DNA of 64,000 nucleotides, taken from the NCBI RefSeq assembly GCF_010726245.1, contig NZ_AP022561.1, positions 3,348,001 to 3,412,000 of the forward strand. Direction: 5' to 3'. The notes beneath the pieces are model-generated. The model was not told the DNA's origin. It worked only from the letters and a program-made list of their open reading frames with translations, and made no database searches. Shown here in pieces: positions 38,815 through 51,844 of the stretch. The DNA comes from Mycolicibacterium aichiense (GTDB lineage Bacteria; Actinomycetota; Actinomycetes; Mycobacteriales; Mycobacteriaceae). Positions within the stretch are counted from its first letter, which is position 1, and every line of letters starts with the position of its first letter. The position numbers and the translations under genes were made by a program.

Positions 38815-40380
38815 ATGTCCGCCACCTCACCCTCACCCACCACACCGACCAGCCGGGGCGGCCTCGCGCGCCTGGCGGCGTTCACCGCCGCCGACGAGGG
38901 CCGCCCGGCATTGCTCGGTTTCCTCGGCGCGATCCTGCTCACCCTCGGCGGGCTCGGCGCGGGCAGCACCCGCCAGCATGACCCGCTTCTGGAGTCGATG
39001 CACCTGTCCTGGTTGCGATTCGGCCACGGCCTGGTGGTGTCGTCGGTGCTGCTGTGGGTGGGCGTCGTACTCATGCTTGTGGCGTGGCTGTGGGTGGGCC
39101 GCAGAGTTGTCGATCCGGACAACGAGGTCAGCGAGTTCGCGATGATCGCGACCGCCGGGTTCTGGCTGGCGCCACTGCTGCTGAGCGTGCCGCTGTTCAG
39201 CCGGGACACCTATTCGTATCTGGCGCAGGGCGCACTGCTGCGCGACGGTCTCGACCCGTACGCCGTCGGACCGGTGGAGAACCAGAACTCGTTGCTGGAC
39301 AACGTGAGTCCGATCTGGACGACCACCACCGCTCCTTACGGTCCGGCGTTCATCCTGGTCGCCCGATTCGTCACCACCGTCGTCGGGGACCATGTGGTGG
39401 CCGGCACGATGCTGTTGCGACTGTGCATGCTCCCCGGTCTGGCGCTGCTGATCTGGGCGGCGCCCCGGGTGGCCCGTCACATCGGCGCGAACGGCGCGGT
39501 GGCGCTGTGGATTTGCGCGCTCAACCCGCTGGTGATCATTCACCTGATGGGCGGCGTGCACAACGAGATGCTGATGGTCGGGCTGATGATGGCCGGCATC
39601 GCGCTGACGTTCGCCCGCCATCACGCTGCCGGGGCGGCGCTGATCGCGATCGCCGTCGCGGTCAAGGCCACCGCGGTGCTGGCGTTGCCGTTCATGGTGT
39701 GGGTGTGGATGCGGCATCTGCGGGACCGGAATAAGTACAGCGCGCCAAGAGCTTTCGCAACGGCATCGGCGGCGTCGGTGGCGATCTTCGTCGCGGTGTT
39801 CGCGGTGCTGTCGTGGGTGGCCGGGGTGGGTCTGGGCTGGCTCACCGCGCTGGCCGGTTCGGTGAAGATCATCAACTGGCTGACCATCCCGACGGCGGTC
39901 GCGAACCTCACCAACGCGATCGGCGGACTGTTCATGCCGGTCAACTTCTACGCCGTTCTCGACGCCACCCGCATCGCCGGAATCGTCATCATCGCGGTGT
40001 CACTTCCGCTGCTGTGGTGGCGGTTTCGGCACGACGACCGCGAGGCGCTGACCGGCATCGCGTGGGCCATGCTGGTGGTCGTGCTCTTCGTCCCGGCAGC
40101 GCTGCCGTGGTACTACACCTGGCCGCTCGCGGTGCTGTCGGCGTTGGCGCAGTCCCGCACCGCGATCGCCCTGATCGCCGGGTTCTCGACGTGGATCATG
40201 GTGATCTTCAAACCGGACGGTTCACACGGGATGTACTCGTGGATCCATGTGCTGCTGGCCACCGCGTGTGCTCTGGCAGCCTGGTATTCGCTGAAGGTCA
40301 GTACGCCATCGCCTGGGCGCGGCGAACCACCTCACGAGCCTGATGAGCGTGCAGCGCATCAACCGGGCGAGCGTTGCTGA
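38815..40380 (+). CDS. mptA: Alpha-(1->6)-mannosyltransferase MptA (GT-C)
   Basis: 521 residues with about 13 hydrophobic helices, a GT-C polyprenyl-phosphate-mannose-dependent transferase. The loop motif PLFSRDTYSYLAQG holds the conserved acidic residue. MptA elongates the mannan core of lipomannan and lipoarabinomannan. It lies 4 bp after idsA2. Its last 83 bp overlap the convergent Rv2175c-like gene, so the Pro/Gly/Glu-rich C-terminal tail is encoded opposite that gene. Confidence 0.94.
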   Translation: MSATSPSPTTPTSRGGLARLAAFTAADEGRPALLGFLGAILLTLGGLGAGSTRQHDPLLESMHLSWLRFGHGLVVSSVLLWVGVVLMLVAWLWVGRRVVDPDNEVSEFAMIATAGFWLAPLLLSVPLFSRDTYSYLAQGALLRDGLDPYAVGPVENQNSLLDNVSPIWTTTTAPYGPAFILVARFVTTVVGDHVVAGTMLLRLCMLPGLALLIWAAPRVARHIGANGAVALWICALNPLVIIHLMGGVHNEMLMVGLMMAGIALTFARHHAAGAALIAIAVAVKATAVLALPFMVWVWMRHLRDRNKYSAPRAFATASAASVAIFVAVFAVLSWVAGVGLGWLTALAGSVKIINWLTIPTAVANLTNAIGGLFMPVNFYAVLDATRIAGIVIIAVSLPLLWWRFRHDDREALTGIAWAMLVVVLFVPAALPWYYTWPLAVLSALAQSRTAIALIAGFSTWIMVIFKPDGSHGMYSWIHVLLATACALAAWYSLKVSTPSPGRGEPPHEPDERAAHQPGERC

Positions 40381-40702
40381 CGGTTTCACGCGATCCGTCT
40401 CGGGTGATGGTCAGTGACGGGTCGGCGGTGAACAGCCAGCGCAGGATCTCGGTGTCGCGGTAGCCGCCGTCGCGCAGTACCGCCAGCAGGCCGGGCAGGC
40501 TTTTGACCACCTCACCCTCGGCGTTGAGGAAGGCCTTCGGGATCATCGGGACCCCGCCGCGTTTCACCGCGACAAGATGGCCTTCACGTAACTGCTGATG
40601 CACCTTGGTCACCGGGATGTGCAATAAGTCGGCGACCGCCGACAGATCGTAGACGGGCTCGTCGGGATCCAGCACGTCTTCGCCGGCGGGAATGCTGCTC
40701 AC
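40298..40702 (-). CDS. DNA-binding protein, PknL substrate homologue (Rv2175c-like)
   Basis: 134 residues with a winged helix-turn-helix (YDLSAVADLLHIPVTKVHQ, GHLVAVKRGGVPMIPKAFL). M. tuberculosis Rv2175c is phosphorylated by PknL, which reduces its DNA binding. It is divergent from pknL with only 37 bp between the starts, so a shared promoter region is likely, and overlaps the end of mptA by 83 bp. Regulatory targets are unknown. Confidence 0.9.
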   Translation of the reverse strand: MSSIPAGEDVLDPDEPVYDLSAVADLLHIPVTKVHQQLREGHLVAVKRGGVPMIPKAFLNAEGEVVKSLPGLLAVLRDGGYRDTEILRWLFTADPSLTITRDGSRETVSNARPVDALHAHQAREVVRRAQAMAY

Positions 40703-40739
40703 CGGCCCAGTCTAGAACTGTTCGGCCTCGGCATACCAT

Positions 40740-43909
<3,170 letters not shown>

Positions 43910-44776
43910 CTATCCCTTCGTCTCGGCCCGGTGTGCCGGCGCGGGCGCGGCGTGAATCTCCTTGTCGAGCTCGGCGTCGACCTCGGCATCGGCCGGGAAG
44001 CTCGGCTCACCGGCGATGATGTGCTGCAACCACAGCTTGGCCTGCACGACGGGGCGGCGCATGTAGCGTTCCCGCTCCAGGGCCTTGTGCATCTTGCGGG
44101 GCTTGTCCTGGTAGTGCCACCGCGCCCACGGCGCGTGCGGCCGGGACAGCCGGATCGCTCCGATGAACAGCAGCGGCGTGATGAACATCCCGATCAGGCC
44201 GGTCCACACCTTGCCCTTGAGCAGCACCACCACCGCCAGTGCGAGCGTCAGCGCGGCGAGCACCACGACCAGCGTGCGCGCACCGACCGAATCGTCGGCG
44301 CGCCAGATCCCGATGTCGAAGAACGACAGCGGGTTGAAACCCATGATCAGCAGGCCTGCCACGGCGATCGCGGCGAACACCGCGTCCACCGAGGCGCGGC
44401 CGTCCTCGGCCCAGTAGACGTCCTCCAGATGCAGGATGAGCGCGAACTCGTCGAGGACCAGTGCCGCACCGATACCGAAAACGATTGCAGCAGCAGTGAA
44501 CTCGCCGGTTCCACCCTCGGTGGCCATGGTTACCATCGCGACCCCGGAGATCATCACCAAGATGATGCCGAACACGGCGTGGTGGATGTGCAGGCCGCCG
44601 TGGCCGGAGATGTTGCGCGGCTGCCACCATTTGCGGGGAGCGTCGTTGCCGGCGTTGTGCCGGATGTAGCGGACGATCGTGCGGGTCACGAAGAACGTGA
44701 GGATGAACGCGATCAGACACCACATCAACGGCACGCGCCCGGGGGCGACGACGTCGAACTGCAGGTGGAAGGGCAC
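43910..44776 (-). CDS. Conserved multi-pass membrane protein (Rv2180c-like)
   Basis: 288 residues from the GTG at 44776; the longer frame includes the start region of the divergent gene and is less likely. About seven helices are seen between residues 17 and 205, including [20 protein letters not shown] and [19 protein letters not shown]. The His-rich HGGLHIHH is conserved. The C-terminal 80 residues are cytoplasmic and basic ([16 protein letters not shown]), then acidic. Function unknown, although the location between exoribonuclease and mannosyltransferase is fixed in mycobacteria. Confidence 0.9.
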   Translation of the reverse strand: MPFHLQFDVVAPGRVPLMWCLIAFILTFFVTRTIVRYIRHNAGNDAPRKWWQPRNISGHGGLHIHHAVFGIILVMISGVAMVTMATEGGTGEFTAAAIVFGIGAALVLDEFALILHLEDVYWAEDGRASVDAVFAAIAVAGLLIMGFNPLSFFDIGIWRADDSVGARTLVVVLAALTLALAVVVLLKGKVWTGLIGMFITPLLFIGAIRLSRPHAPWARWHYQDKPRKMHKALERERYMRRPVVQAKLWLQHIIAGEPSFPADAEVDAELDKEIHAAPAPAHRAETKG

Positions 44777-44873
44777 GGGACGTGAAGATACGCGCCGACG
44801 CGCGCCGATGGGCCCGGCACGGCCGGGATATCCCCCGGCGCGTCGCGGCGCCGGAGATAGTCTGGTTTGCGAC

Positions 44874-46184
44874 ATGAGTAGCGACGTGGGCAGTTCGGCA
44901 CGGCCCTGGGCGGTCGCCGGGTGGCGGGTGGCGCAGGTCGCGATCGTCGCGCTCCTGGTCTACGCCGGCTGGCTGCTGTTCGGGCATATCCCCTACCGGA
45001 TCGACATCGAGGTCTACCGGATGGGCGGCCAGGCCTGGCTGCACGGCCAGTCCCTGTACTCCGGTGATGCGACGTTCCGCACCACGATCGGGCTGGGGCT
45101 GCCGTTCACCTATCCCCCGCTGGCGGCCATCGTGTTCAGCCCGTTCGCCTGGGTGTCGCTGTCGGCGGCGAGTGTGATCATCACCGCCATCACCCTGGTC
45201 CTGGTGCTGGTGTCCACCTGGATCGTGTTGACCCGCCTGGCGGTGTGGCCGGCCTCGACGCTGACCCGGGAGCCGGCCTGGCTGCGCCGGGCCTGGTTGT
45301 CGGCGGGCATCGTGGCGCTGGCGGTGATGTATCTGGAACCCATCGACGCCAACTTCGCATTCGGCCAGATCAACGTGGTGCTGATGACGCTGGTGATCGC
45401 CGATTGCGTCCCGCGCCGCACTCCCTGGCCGCGCGGGATGCTGCTCGGGCTGGCGATCGCGCTGAAGCTGACCCCGGCGGTCTTCCTGCTGTACTTCCTG
45501 CTGCGGCGCGACGGTCGCGCCGCGCTGACCGCGGCCGGCACGTTCGTCGCGGCCAGCCTGCTGGGCTGCGCGCTGGCCTGGCGCGATTCGCTGGAGTACT
45601 GGACCACCACGATCCGCCACACCGACCGGATCGGTAGCGCGGCGCTGAACACCAACCAGAACATCGCGGGCGCGCTGGCCCGCCTCGGCCTGGACAAGGG
45701 CACCCACTTCATCCTGTGGACGCTGGCCTGCTTTGCCGTCCTTGGCCTGACCATCTGGGCGGTCCGGCGGGTGCTGGCCGCTGCCCCCGCGGATGGCGGG
45801 AAGTCGGGAGATGAATCGACGCTGGCGTTGATGTGCGTGGCCCTGTTCGGGCTGATGGTCTCGCCGGTGTCCTGGTCACACCACTGGGTCTGGGCGTTGC
45901 CGACCGTGATCACCGCCGCGGTGGCCGCCTATCGGCGGCGCAACATCGCGCTCGGCGTGGTCACCGCCGTCGGCGTGGCGTTGATGGTGTGGATTCCGCT
46001 GGAGTTGCTGCCCCAGCACCACGAGGAGTCGGCGTCGTGGTGGCGCCAGCTGCTCGGGATGTCCTACGTGTGGTGGGCCTTGGCAATGATCGTCGTCGCG
46101 GGGCTGACGGTGACCACACCGGTCGCTAACCTGCGGCGGACTCCGGGAACCGCGCCGGTGGCTGACCTGGTCCACCCTGCTTAG
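44874..46184 (+). CDS. GT87 (DUF2029) alpha-(1->2)-mannosyltransferase (Rv2181-like)
   Basis: 436 residues from the ATG at 44874, about ten helices, GT-C family. The first lumenal loop has [20 protein letters not shown] with the acidic residues, and [20 protein letters not shown] lies further on. In M. tuberculosis Rv2181 adds the alpha-1,2 mannose branches to lipomannan and LAM. Its partner in elongation, mptA, lies 4.5 kb away. The last 59 bp overlap the convergent acyltransferase gene. The candidate -10 is close to the start. Confidence 0.9.
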   Translation: MSSDVGSSARPWAVAGWRVAQVAIVALLVYAGWLLFGHIPYRIDIEVYRMGGQAWLHGQSLYSGDATFRTTIGLGLPFTYPPLAAIVFSPFAWVSLSAASVIITAITLVLVLVSTWIVLTRLAVWPASTLTREPAWLRRAWLSAGIVALAVMYLEPIDANFAFGQINVVLMTLVIADCVPRRTPWPRGMLLGLAIALKLTPAVFLLYFLLRRDGRAALTAAGTFVAASLLGCALAWRDSLEYWTTTIRHTDRIGSAALNTNQNIAGALARLGLDKGTHFILWTLACFAVLGLTIWAVRRVLAAAPADGGKSGDESTLALMCVALFGLMVSPVSWSHHWVWALPTVITAAVAAYRRRNIALGVVTAVGVALMVWIPLELLPQHHEESASWWRQLLGMSYVWWALAMIVVAGLTVTTPVANLRRTPGTAPVADLVHPA

Positions 46185-46869
46185 GGTCCGCGGGTTCCTC
46201 GCTGTTCTTCAACGTCGCGGCGTATATGTCGACGTACTCCTGACCGGAGAGTTCCATCAGCTCGTACATGACCTCGTCGATGACAGCCCGCTCGATGAAC
46301 CGGTTTCCCGCCAGTCCGTCGAACCGGGAGAAGTCCATCGGCTTGCCGAAGCGCACCGTCACCCGGCCGAACCGCCACATCTTGGATCCCGGCGGGTTCA
46401 CGACGTCGGTTCCGATCATCGCGACCGGAATCACCGGGACCTGCGTCTCGAGCGCGAGCCGAGCCAGTCCGGTCTTGCCCTTGTACAGCCGCCCGTCCGG
46501 CGAGCGGGTGCCCTCGGGATACATCCCCATCAGCTTGCCCTGCGACAGCAGTCGCTCGGCGGTGGTCAGCGCAGCCTGTGCGGCGTCGGCGTCGGTGCGG
46601 TCGATCGGGACCTGGCCGGCCACCGTGTAGAACCACCGGGTGAACCAGCCCTTGATCCCGGTGCCGGTGAAGTACTCGGACTTGGCCAGGAAGGTGATCC
46701 GCCGCCGGACCACCAGCGGGAGGTAGAAACTGTCCGCCACCGCCAGGTGATTGCTTGCCAGGATCGCCGGGCCGTTGGTTGGAACATGTTCCAGCCCTTC
46801 GACTTTCGGCCTACCTAACAGGGACAGCAACGGGCCCATGAAGATGTACTTGAACAGCCAGTACCACAT
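46126..46869 (-). CDS. 1-acylglycerol-3-phosphate acyltransferase-like protein (PlsC family)
   Basis: 247 residues with the acyltransferase motifs NHLAVADSF (the NHxxxxD catalytic pair) and [11 protein letters not shown], plus [11 protein letters not shown]. An N-terminal hydrophobic helix [16 protein letters not shown] anchors it. It makes phosphatidic acid or modifies another lipid by acyl transfer from acyl-CoA. The C-terminus extends into the region antisense to the mannosyltransferase end. A GCACG/CGTGC hairpin lies in its leader (46886-46899). Confidence 0.92.
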   Translation of the reverse strand: MWYWLFKYIFMGPLLSLLGRPKVEGLEHVPTNGPAILASNHLAVADSFYLPLVVRRRITFLAKSEYFTGTGIKGWFTRWFYTVAGQVPIDRTDADAAQAALTTAERLLSQGKLMGMYPEGTRSPDGRLYKGKTGLARLALETQVPVIPVAMIGTDVVNPPGSKMWRFGRVTVRFGKPMDFSRFDGLAGNRFIERAVIDEVMYELMELSGQEYVDIYAATLKNSEEPADPKQGGPGQPPARFPESAAG

Positions 46870-46975
46870 GGAGCCTCCCGATCACCGCACGCTTTCGTGC
46901 AACTCTACCCAGGTCCGCGGACACCGACCACAGGTCACACCCGGTTCTCACCGGATCATCAGGGCGCGGCAACCG

Positions 46976-47341
46976 TCAGTCCTCGACGCTGACCGGAATG
47001 TGTTGGTAGCGGCTGGCGGGGCGCTCGGGCGAATCCGAGCCAGGCCGATCCGGGGGTGTGTCGTCGGGGCCTGCTGGGCTCGCGCCGTCCTCGGCGATGA
47101 TCGTGCGGATCACCGTCACCAGCGCCACGCTGTGCTCGGCGACCACGGTCAGCAGCGGATGTTGTTCGCCGTTGACCAGCGCAGCCAGCGCACACACCGG
47201 GCACCACACCTGTTGACACTTGCCCTGCCCGCCACCGGATGCCATTGCGGCACCGGCCCGCACGGCCGGGTCGAGCCGGTCGAGGATCGCCTGGGCCAGG
47301 GCGCGCAGTTCGGGTCCCAGGTCGGGATGCGGGCCATTCAC
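46976..47341 (-). CDS. Conserved hypothetical protein with Cys cluster (Rv2183c-like)
   Basis: 121 residues from the GTG at 47341, which overlaps the upstream ATPase stop as GTGA; the longer frame to 47419 runs inside the ATPase gene and is rejected. It begins with a helical region (PELRALAQAILDRLDPA), then a metal-binding-like cluster GKCQQVWCPVCALAA with three cysteines in 8 residues. The C-terminal 40 residues are Pro/Asp/Ser rich and likely disordered. Partner of the ArsA-like ATPase; function unknown. Confidence 0.85.
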   Translation of the reverse strand: MNGPHPDLGPELRALAQAILDRLDPAVRAGAAMASGGGQGKCQQVWCPVCALAALVNGEQHPLLTVVAEHSVALVTVIRTIIAEDGASPAGPDDTPPDRPGSDSPERPASRYQHIPVSVED

Positions 47342-48591
47342 GCGGGCCACACCTCCGGATTGGGTCGAAATCGCACGGTCAGCTCGGTGCCGCGCAGGGC
47401 CGCATCCATCACGATGCACCGCCGCAGAACCGACGCCAGTCGTACTCGGCGCCGCATCCCCGCGGCGCCGATGATCAGGTCGTCGTCGACCCGGCCCAGC
47501 GTCAGCGTGCCCGGATCGATTTGCGGCAACTCTAGCCGCATGCGGTAGACGGCATCGAGCCCTGAACCCGATTCACGGTCCACCACCGGCTTGAGCGGCC
47601 CGGGCGGTGCCGAGCCGTCGCGTCGCCGGACGCTGTCGAGCAGGTGCCCGAGGGCCTTGGCGCCGATCGGCTCACCGGCCAGGTGAGGGGCCAGCACCAG
47701 CTGGACGTCGCCGATGGTGGCGGCGAGCTCGTCGAGCACCGAGTGCTGTTCGGAGATCCGCTCGGCGTACCAGCCGAACGCCGGGTGATCCGGAAGATTG
47801 CGGTACTCGTATGAATCATCTTGGACGAGAACCTGATTCACGATCAGTTCAGTGACCTGCACACCCATCAACACCAGTGAGCCCAGGGTGCGGACGGCCT
47901 CGGCGGCCACCACCCGCTCAGCGGTGAGCACCAGGTGGGCGCTGACCCGTTCGGCATCGGTGAGCAGGGCGGACAACCCTTCGACGGCGCCGCTGATGCT
48001 CTCGACCACAGCGACGGTGGCCGCGGCGTGCACACCGTCGACGGCGGCGCTGAGCCGGCGATGCCGGGGCCAGGCCCGCTCGACATACATCGCGAAGGCG
48101 GCAGGCAGTGTCAGCATCCGCATCGCATCGGCGGTCGAGGCGCAGTCGACGACGACGTAGTCCCACCGGCCGGAGTCGGCCAGAGCGGCCACCTCGGCCA
48201 GCCCTAACACCTCCTGGATTCCAGGCAGCGCGGAAAGCTCCTCCGGGGCAACGTCTTTGATGTCGGACTCCGGGAATCTCGCGGCGAGCACCGGCGCGAC
48301 GGCACGCCATCTGTCCGCGAGCAGGGCCAGGGTGTCCAGTGCCAGCGCGTCGAGGTGGCCGCCCGCGGTGTCATCGGTGCCCTCCTCGGTGAGGATCCGC
48401 ACCGGTTCGCGGGCCCCGGTGGGCGGGACCACCACCCCGAGAACATCGCCGAGCGAGTGGGCCTGATCAGTGGATACCGCCAGCACCCGCTGACCGGCGA
48501 GCGCCGCCCGGACCGCCGTCGCCGAGGCCAGCGTCGACTTGCCGACACCGCCTTTGCCGACGAAGAAACTGATCCGGGCCGAATCAGTCAC
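47338..48591 (-). CDS. ArsA/GET3-type P-loop ATPase (Rv2184c-like)
   Basis: 417 residues. The deviant Walker A is FFVGKGGVGKSTLASATA (residues 9-26), with switch segment STDQAHSLGDVLG and the Walker B-like YVVVDCAS. Proteins of this group use ATP to move membrane proteins or metals, but no transport partner is evident. The start abuts the SRPBCC gene stop and its stop overlaps the small Cys protein, so the three form a coupled unit also present in M. tuberculosis. Confidence 0.92.
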   Translation of the reverse strand: MTDSARISFFVGKGGVGKSTLASATAVRAALAGQRVLAVSTDQAHSLGDVLGVVVPPTGAREPVRILTEEGTDDTAGGHLDALALDTLALLADRWRAVAPVLAARFPESDIKDVAPEELSALPGIQEVLGLAEVAALADSGRWDYVVVDCASTADAMRMLTLPAAFAMYVERAWPRHRRLSAAVDGVHAAATVAVVESISGAVEGLSALLTDAERVSAHLVLTAERVVAAEAVRTLGSLVLMGVQVTELIVNQVLVQDDSYEYRNLPDHPAFGWYAERISEQHSVLDELAATIGDVQLVLAPHLAGEPIGAKALGHLLDSVRRRDGSAPPGPLKPVVDRESGSGLDAVYRMRLELPQIDPGTLTLGRVDDDLIIGAAGMRRRVRLASVLRRCIVMDAALRGTELTVRFRPNPEVWPA

Positions 48592-49026
48592 TCAGCCCTC
48601 GACCCATTTCTTCAGATCCTTGAGCGCGGTGTCGGTCAGTCTGCGCTCGGCCTTGCGCTTGAGCAGGCCGATCATCGGGATCATCAGATCCACCGACAAC
48701 TCGTAAGTGACCTCGGTTCCAGAACCTTTGGGTTGCAACGTGTATGCGCCGTCGAGTGCCCGCAACAGCGAGCTTGACACCAACGACCAGCGCACCGATT
48801 TGCGGTCGGCAGGCCACTCGTAGGCCAGGACCATGGTGTCTTTGAGAACAGCGGCGTCCAGAACCAGTCGCGCGACCAGCGGGTAACCGGCGTCGTCGGA
48901 CTCGATGACCTCGGTTTCCTTGTATTCGGAGACCCACTGCGGGTAGGACCCGATATCGGCGATGACATCCATCACGGTGCGGGGGTCCGCGTCGATGTAG
49001 ATGGTCTGCGCCGTCTTGTCAGCCAC
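48592..49026 (-). CDS. SRPBCC/START-like lipid-binding protein (Rv2185c-like)
   Basis: 144 residues from the GTG at 49026, matching the length of the M. tuberculosis homologue; a TTG at 49035 is an alternative start. A SRPBCC (polyketide cyclase-like) fold is suggested by TIYIDADPRTVMDVIADIGSYPQWV and YEWPADRKSVRW, with the C-terminal helix DTALKDLKKWVEG. Such folds bind lipids or hydrophobic small molecules. The stop is adjacent to the ArsA-like ATPase start. Related to another SRPBCC protein just upstream. Confidence 0.9.
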   Translation of the reverse strand: MADKTAQTIYIDADPRTVMDVIADIGSYPQWVSEYKETEVIESDDAGYPLVARLVLDAAVLKDTMVLAYEWPADRKSVRWSLVSSSLLRALDGAYTLQPKGSGTEVTYELSVDLMIPMIGLLKRKAERRLTDTALKDLKKWVEG

Positions 49027-49120
49027 TGTTGCCAATTCCCATCGCTTGCGCTGCGTGACCCGACGGGGTCCGCTCCCTCGGCCACAAAGGTACCCTCCCG
49101 CCGGAGGGTCTGACCTGATA

Positions 49121-49510
49121 TCAGGTGCCGGGTGCGACGCCCACCGGGCGGGACGCCTCCAGAGTGGATTTCACCTCGAACGCCATCCGTTTACCGGCCA
49201 CCCGGCGCTGATGGGTGAGCTTGGCGAGGTTCATCTTGGCCAGCTGCCAGGCCGCGACCCCGGAGGGCTCGGCGTGCAGAAAATAGTGCAGCAGCACGCC
49301 GTCGAGGACCGGCTCCAGCCAGATCTCCATGGTGCCGGTCAGCGGGCCGGTCACCGTCCACCGCACGCCCTTGTCGGCACGGTCCTCGACGACCTCGAGG
49401 CGCAGGTCCGGCCACCACCGCCGCCAGCTCGCCCGGTCCGCGACCGCACGCCCGACCGCCGCCGGATCTGCCGCGACAAACGTCTCGTCGGCGACCTGGA
49501 TGCTGTTCAT
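49121..49510 (-). CDS. SRPBCC-family protein (Rv2186c-like)
   Basis: 129 residues with SRPBCC features: [20 protein letters not shown] at the start, [18 protein letters not shown] and a C-terminal amphipathic helix [21 protein letters not shown]. It lies 94 bp upstream of a second SRPBCC gene on the same strand, a tandem also kept in M. tuberculosis. Possibly a lipid carrier. It is divergent from fadD15 with a 65-bp gap, a likely shared promoter site. Confidence 0.87.
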   Translation of the reverse strand: MNSIQVADETFVAADPAAVGRAVADRASWRRWWPDLRLEVVEDRADKGVRWTVTGPLTGTMEIWLEPVLDGVLLHYFLHAEPSGVAAWQLAKMNLAKLTHQRRVAGKRMAFEVKSTLEASRPVGVAPGT

Positions 49511-49575
49511 GCCAACAGCTTCACATATCGGGTCCGTGGACAGGGTGCCTGGTTGCCGGTGACTACGCTGTTGCC

Positions 49576-51375
49576 ATGCGTGAGTACACCGTTCCGGCGT
49601 CGTTCACCATCGGCGAACACGACAATGTCGTCAGTTCGGTGTACGACCACGAGCGCACCGATCCGGGCTATGTGATTGTCCAGCGGCAGGTCGACGGCCG
49701 TTGGACCGACGTCACGTGTGCAGAGGTAGCCGCCCAGATCCGCTCGGCGGCGCTGGGATTGATCGCCGAAGGCGTCCAGGCCGGCGACCGGGTGGCGATC
49801 CTGTCGGCGACCCGCTACGAGTGGGTGATCCTCGACTACGCGATCCTCTCGGTCGGCGGGGTGACGGTGCCCATCTACGAGACGTCGTCGGCCGACCAGG
49901 TCCGCTGGGTTCTCCAGGACTCCGGTGCTGTGCTGGTGTTCACCGAGACCGAGTCCCACGCGCAGATGGTCTCCGAACTCACCGACGAGCTGCCGGACCT
50001 TCGCAAGACGCTGCGGATCGAGTCCTCGGGCCCCACCGCGCTCGAGGAGCTGGCCACGGCCGCCACCGGTGCGGACCCCGCAGAGCTGGAGCGCCGGCTG
50101 GCGGCGCTGCGTTCGGCCGACCCGGCGACGCTGATCTACACCTCCGGAACCACCGGCCGGCCCAAGGGCGTCCAACTCACCCATGCGAATCTGCTCTTCG
50201 AAACCCGCGGCACCACAACATGTTTCCCGACGCTGCTGCGCCAGCACGAGCGGCTGCTGGTCTTCTTGCCGTTGGCGCATGTGCTGGCCCGCGCCCTGTC
50301 GATGACCGCGTTCGCCAACAAGGTGACGCTCGGCTACACCAGCGACATCAAGAACCTGGTGCCGATGCTGCAGTCCTTCAAGCCGACGATCGTGGTGTCC
50401 GTGCCGCGAGTGTTCGAAAAGGTCTACAACACAGCCGAATTGAACGCCCGCAACAGCGGCCGGGGCCCGGTCTTCGAGCTGGCCGTCAAGACCGCGATCG
50501 CGTACAGCGAAGCCCTGGCCGGCAACGGTCCCAACCTGCTGCTGAAGCTCGGCCACGCCGTGTTCGACCGACTGGTGTACAGCAAGCTGCGGGCCGCCCT
50601 CGGTGGTGATTGCCACGCCGCGATCTCCGGCGGCGCGCCGTTGGGCAAGCGACTGGGCCACTTCTACCGCGGAGCGGGGCTGTCCATCTACGAGGGCTAC
50701 GGGCTGACCGAGACCAGCGCGGCGATCACGGTGAATCGCATCGGTGAACTCAAGGTCGGTACGGTCGGAAAGTTGGTGCCGGGCAACAGCATGGCGCTCG
50801 CCGAGGATGGCGAGCTCCTGGTCAGAGGTGGCGTCGTGTTCGACGGCTACTGGCGCAACGAGAAGGCGACCGGTGAAGCGATCGTCGACGGCTGGTTCCA
50901 CACCGGGGATCTGGCCAGCATCGACGCTGACGGCTTCGTGTCGATCACCGGTCGCAAGAAGGAGATCATCGTCACCGCGGGCGGCAAGAACGTCGCCCCC
51001 GCGGTGCTCGAAGACGCCCTGCGCGCCCATCCGCTGATCAGCCAGGCGATGGCCGTCGGCGACAACCAGCCGTTCATCGGTGCGCTGATCGCCATCGACC
51101 CCGAGGCGTTCGACGGATGGAAGACCCAGCACGGCAAGGGCGCCGGCGCCTCGGTGGGTGATCTGCGCACCGATCCCGATCTGGTCGCCGAGATCGAATT
51201 GGCCGTCAAGGACGCGAATCAGCATGTGTCCCATGCCGAATCGATTCGTAAGTTCCGAATTTTGCCGGAAGACTTCACCGTGCAGACCGGTGAATTGACC
51301 CCGACCCTGAAGGTCAAGCGCAATGTGGTGGCGGAGAAGTTCGCCGACGAGATCGGAGCGATCTATGCGAAGTAG
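49576..51375 (+). CDS. fadD15: Long-chain fatty-acid--CoA ligase FadD15
   Basis: 599 residues of the adenylate-forming superfamily. It activates fatty acids to acyl-AMP and then acyl-CoA. AMP-binding motifs: [20 protein letters not shown], the aromatic-substrate region [14 protein letters not shown], the hinge [19 protein letters not shown] with the Asp, and [18 protein letters not shown] with the C-terminal Lys [10 protein letters not shown]. It matches the locus of FadD15 (Rv2187). The last codons overlap the ATG of the next, small secreted gene. Confidence 0.96.
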   Translation: MREYTVPASFTIGEHDNVVSSVYDHERTDPGYVIVQRQVDGRWTDVTCAEVAAQIRSAALGLIAEGVQAGDRVAILSATRYEWVILDYAILSVGGVTVPIYETSSADQVRWVLQDSGAVLVFTETESHAQMVSELTDELPDLRKTLRIESSGPTALEELATAATGADPAELERRLAALRSADPATLIYTSGTTGRPKGVQLTHANLLFETRGTTTCFPTLLRQHERLLVFLPLAHVLARALSMTAFANKVTLGYTSDIKNLVPMLQSFKPTIVVSVPRVFEKVYNTAELNARNSGRGPVFELAVKTAIAYSEALAGNGPNLLLKLGHAVFDRLVYSKLRAALGGDCHAAISGGAPLGKRLGHFYRGAGLSIYEGYGLTETSAAITVNRIGELKVGTVGKLVPGNSMALAEDGELLVRGGVVFDGYWRNEKATGEAIVDGWFHTGDLASIDADGFVSITGRKKEIIVTAGGKNVAPAVLEDALRAHPLISQAMAVGDNQPFIGALIAIDPEAFDGWKTQHGKGAGASVGDLRTDPDLVAEIELAVKDANQHVSHAESIRKFRILPEDFTVQTGELTPTLKVKRNVVAEKFADEIGAIYAK

Positions 51376-51844
51376 GTTCCTGGTTGCCGGTGCCATCGGC
51401 GCGTTCGCTCTGACGGCGTCGGTGTTCTCGTGCGGAGTCGCGTCGGCGGACGCCTACGCAGGCGAGACCTACAGCGACGCCGCCGGCGCGTTGAGCGGGT
51501 CCGGAATGACCGTCGTCGTCGGAGGACGCGTCGGGTCCGAACTGCCCACCGAGGAGTGCATCGTCACCCGGTCACAGAAGGCGCCCTGGGTCAAGGGCAG
51601 CAACTTCCAGCAGGTGAACAACACCATGTTGCTCTTCCTGAACTGCAATGCCGCCGTCGCGACTGCGGGCAAACCCGGCAACTCGGCAGCCAGCCCGCAG
51701 GGCCAGCAGGCACTCAGGGACGAGAAGTCCTACGAGTGGAAGAGCACGACCGAGGACGGCGCGCAGTGGTGCGCGGAGAACATGAAGGCACATCCGGACT
51801 GGACGGGTAACGCATTCGACGGCTGCCCGGGTACCGGCACCTAG
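51365..51844 (+). CDS. Small secreted Cys-containing protein
   Basis: 159 residues. The N-terminus [18 protein letters not shown] and a hydrophobic stretch end in ASA (likely cleavage after Ala28), so it is exported. The mature part contains four cysteines (EECIV, LNCNA, WCAEN, DGCPG) that can form two disulfides, and no recognised catalytic motif. The ATG lies within fadD15, so translation is coupled. Related small exported mycobacterial proteins exist, but this gene is not at this locus in M. tuberculosis. Confidence 0.82.
   Translation: MRSRFLVAGAIGAFALTASVFSCGVASADAYAGETYSDAAGALSGSGMTVVVGGRVGSELPTEECIVTRSQKAPWVKGSNFQQVNNTMLLFLNCNAAVATAGKPGNSAASPQGQQALRDEKSYEWKSTTEDGAQWCAENMKAHPDWTGNAFDGCPGTGT

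Noticed and set aside
44007..45707. 566-codon minus-strand frame over the Rv2180c/Rv2181-like genes
   Set aside because: Spans two true genes in different frames; repetitive Arg/Gln/Gly composition.
49507..51396. 629-codon minus-strand frame over fadD15
   Set aside because: Antisense to a full-length FadD15 with all motifs; no signal of real coding.
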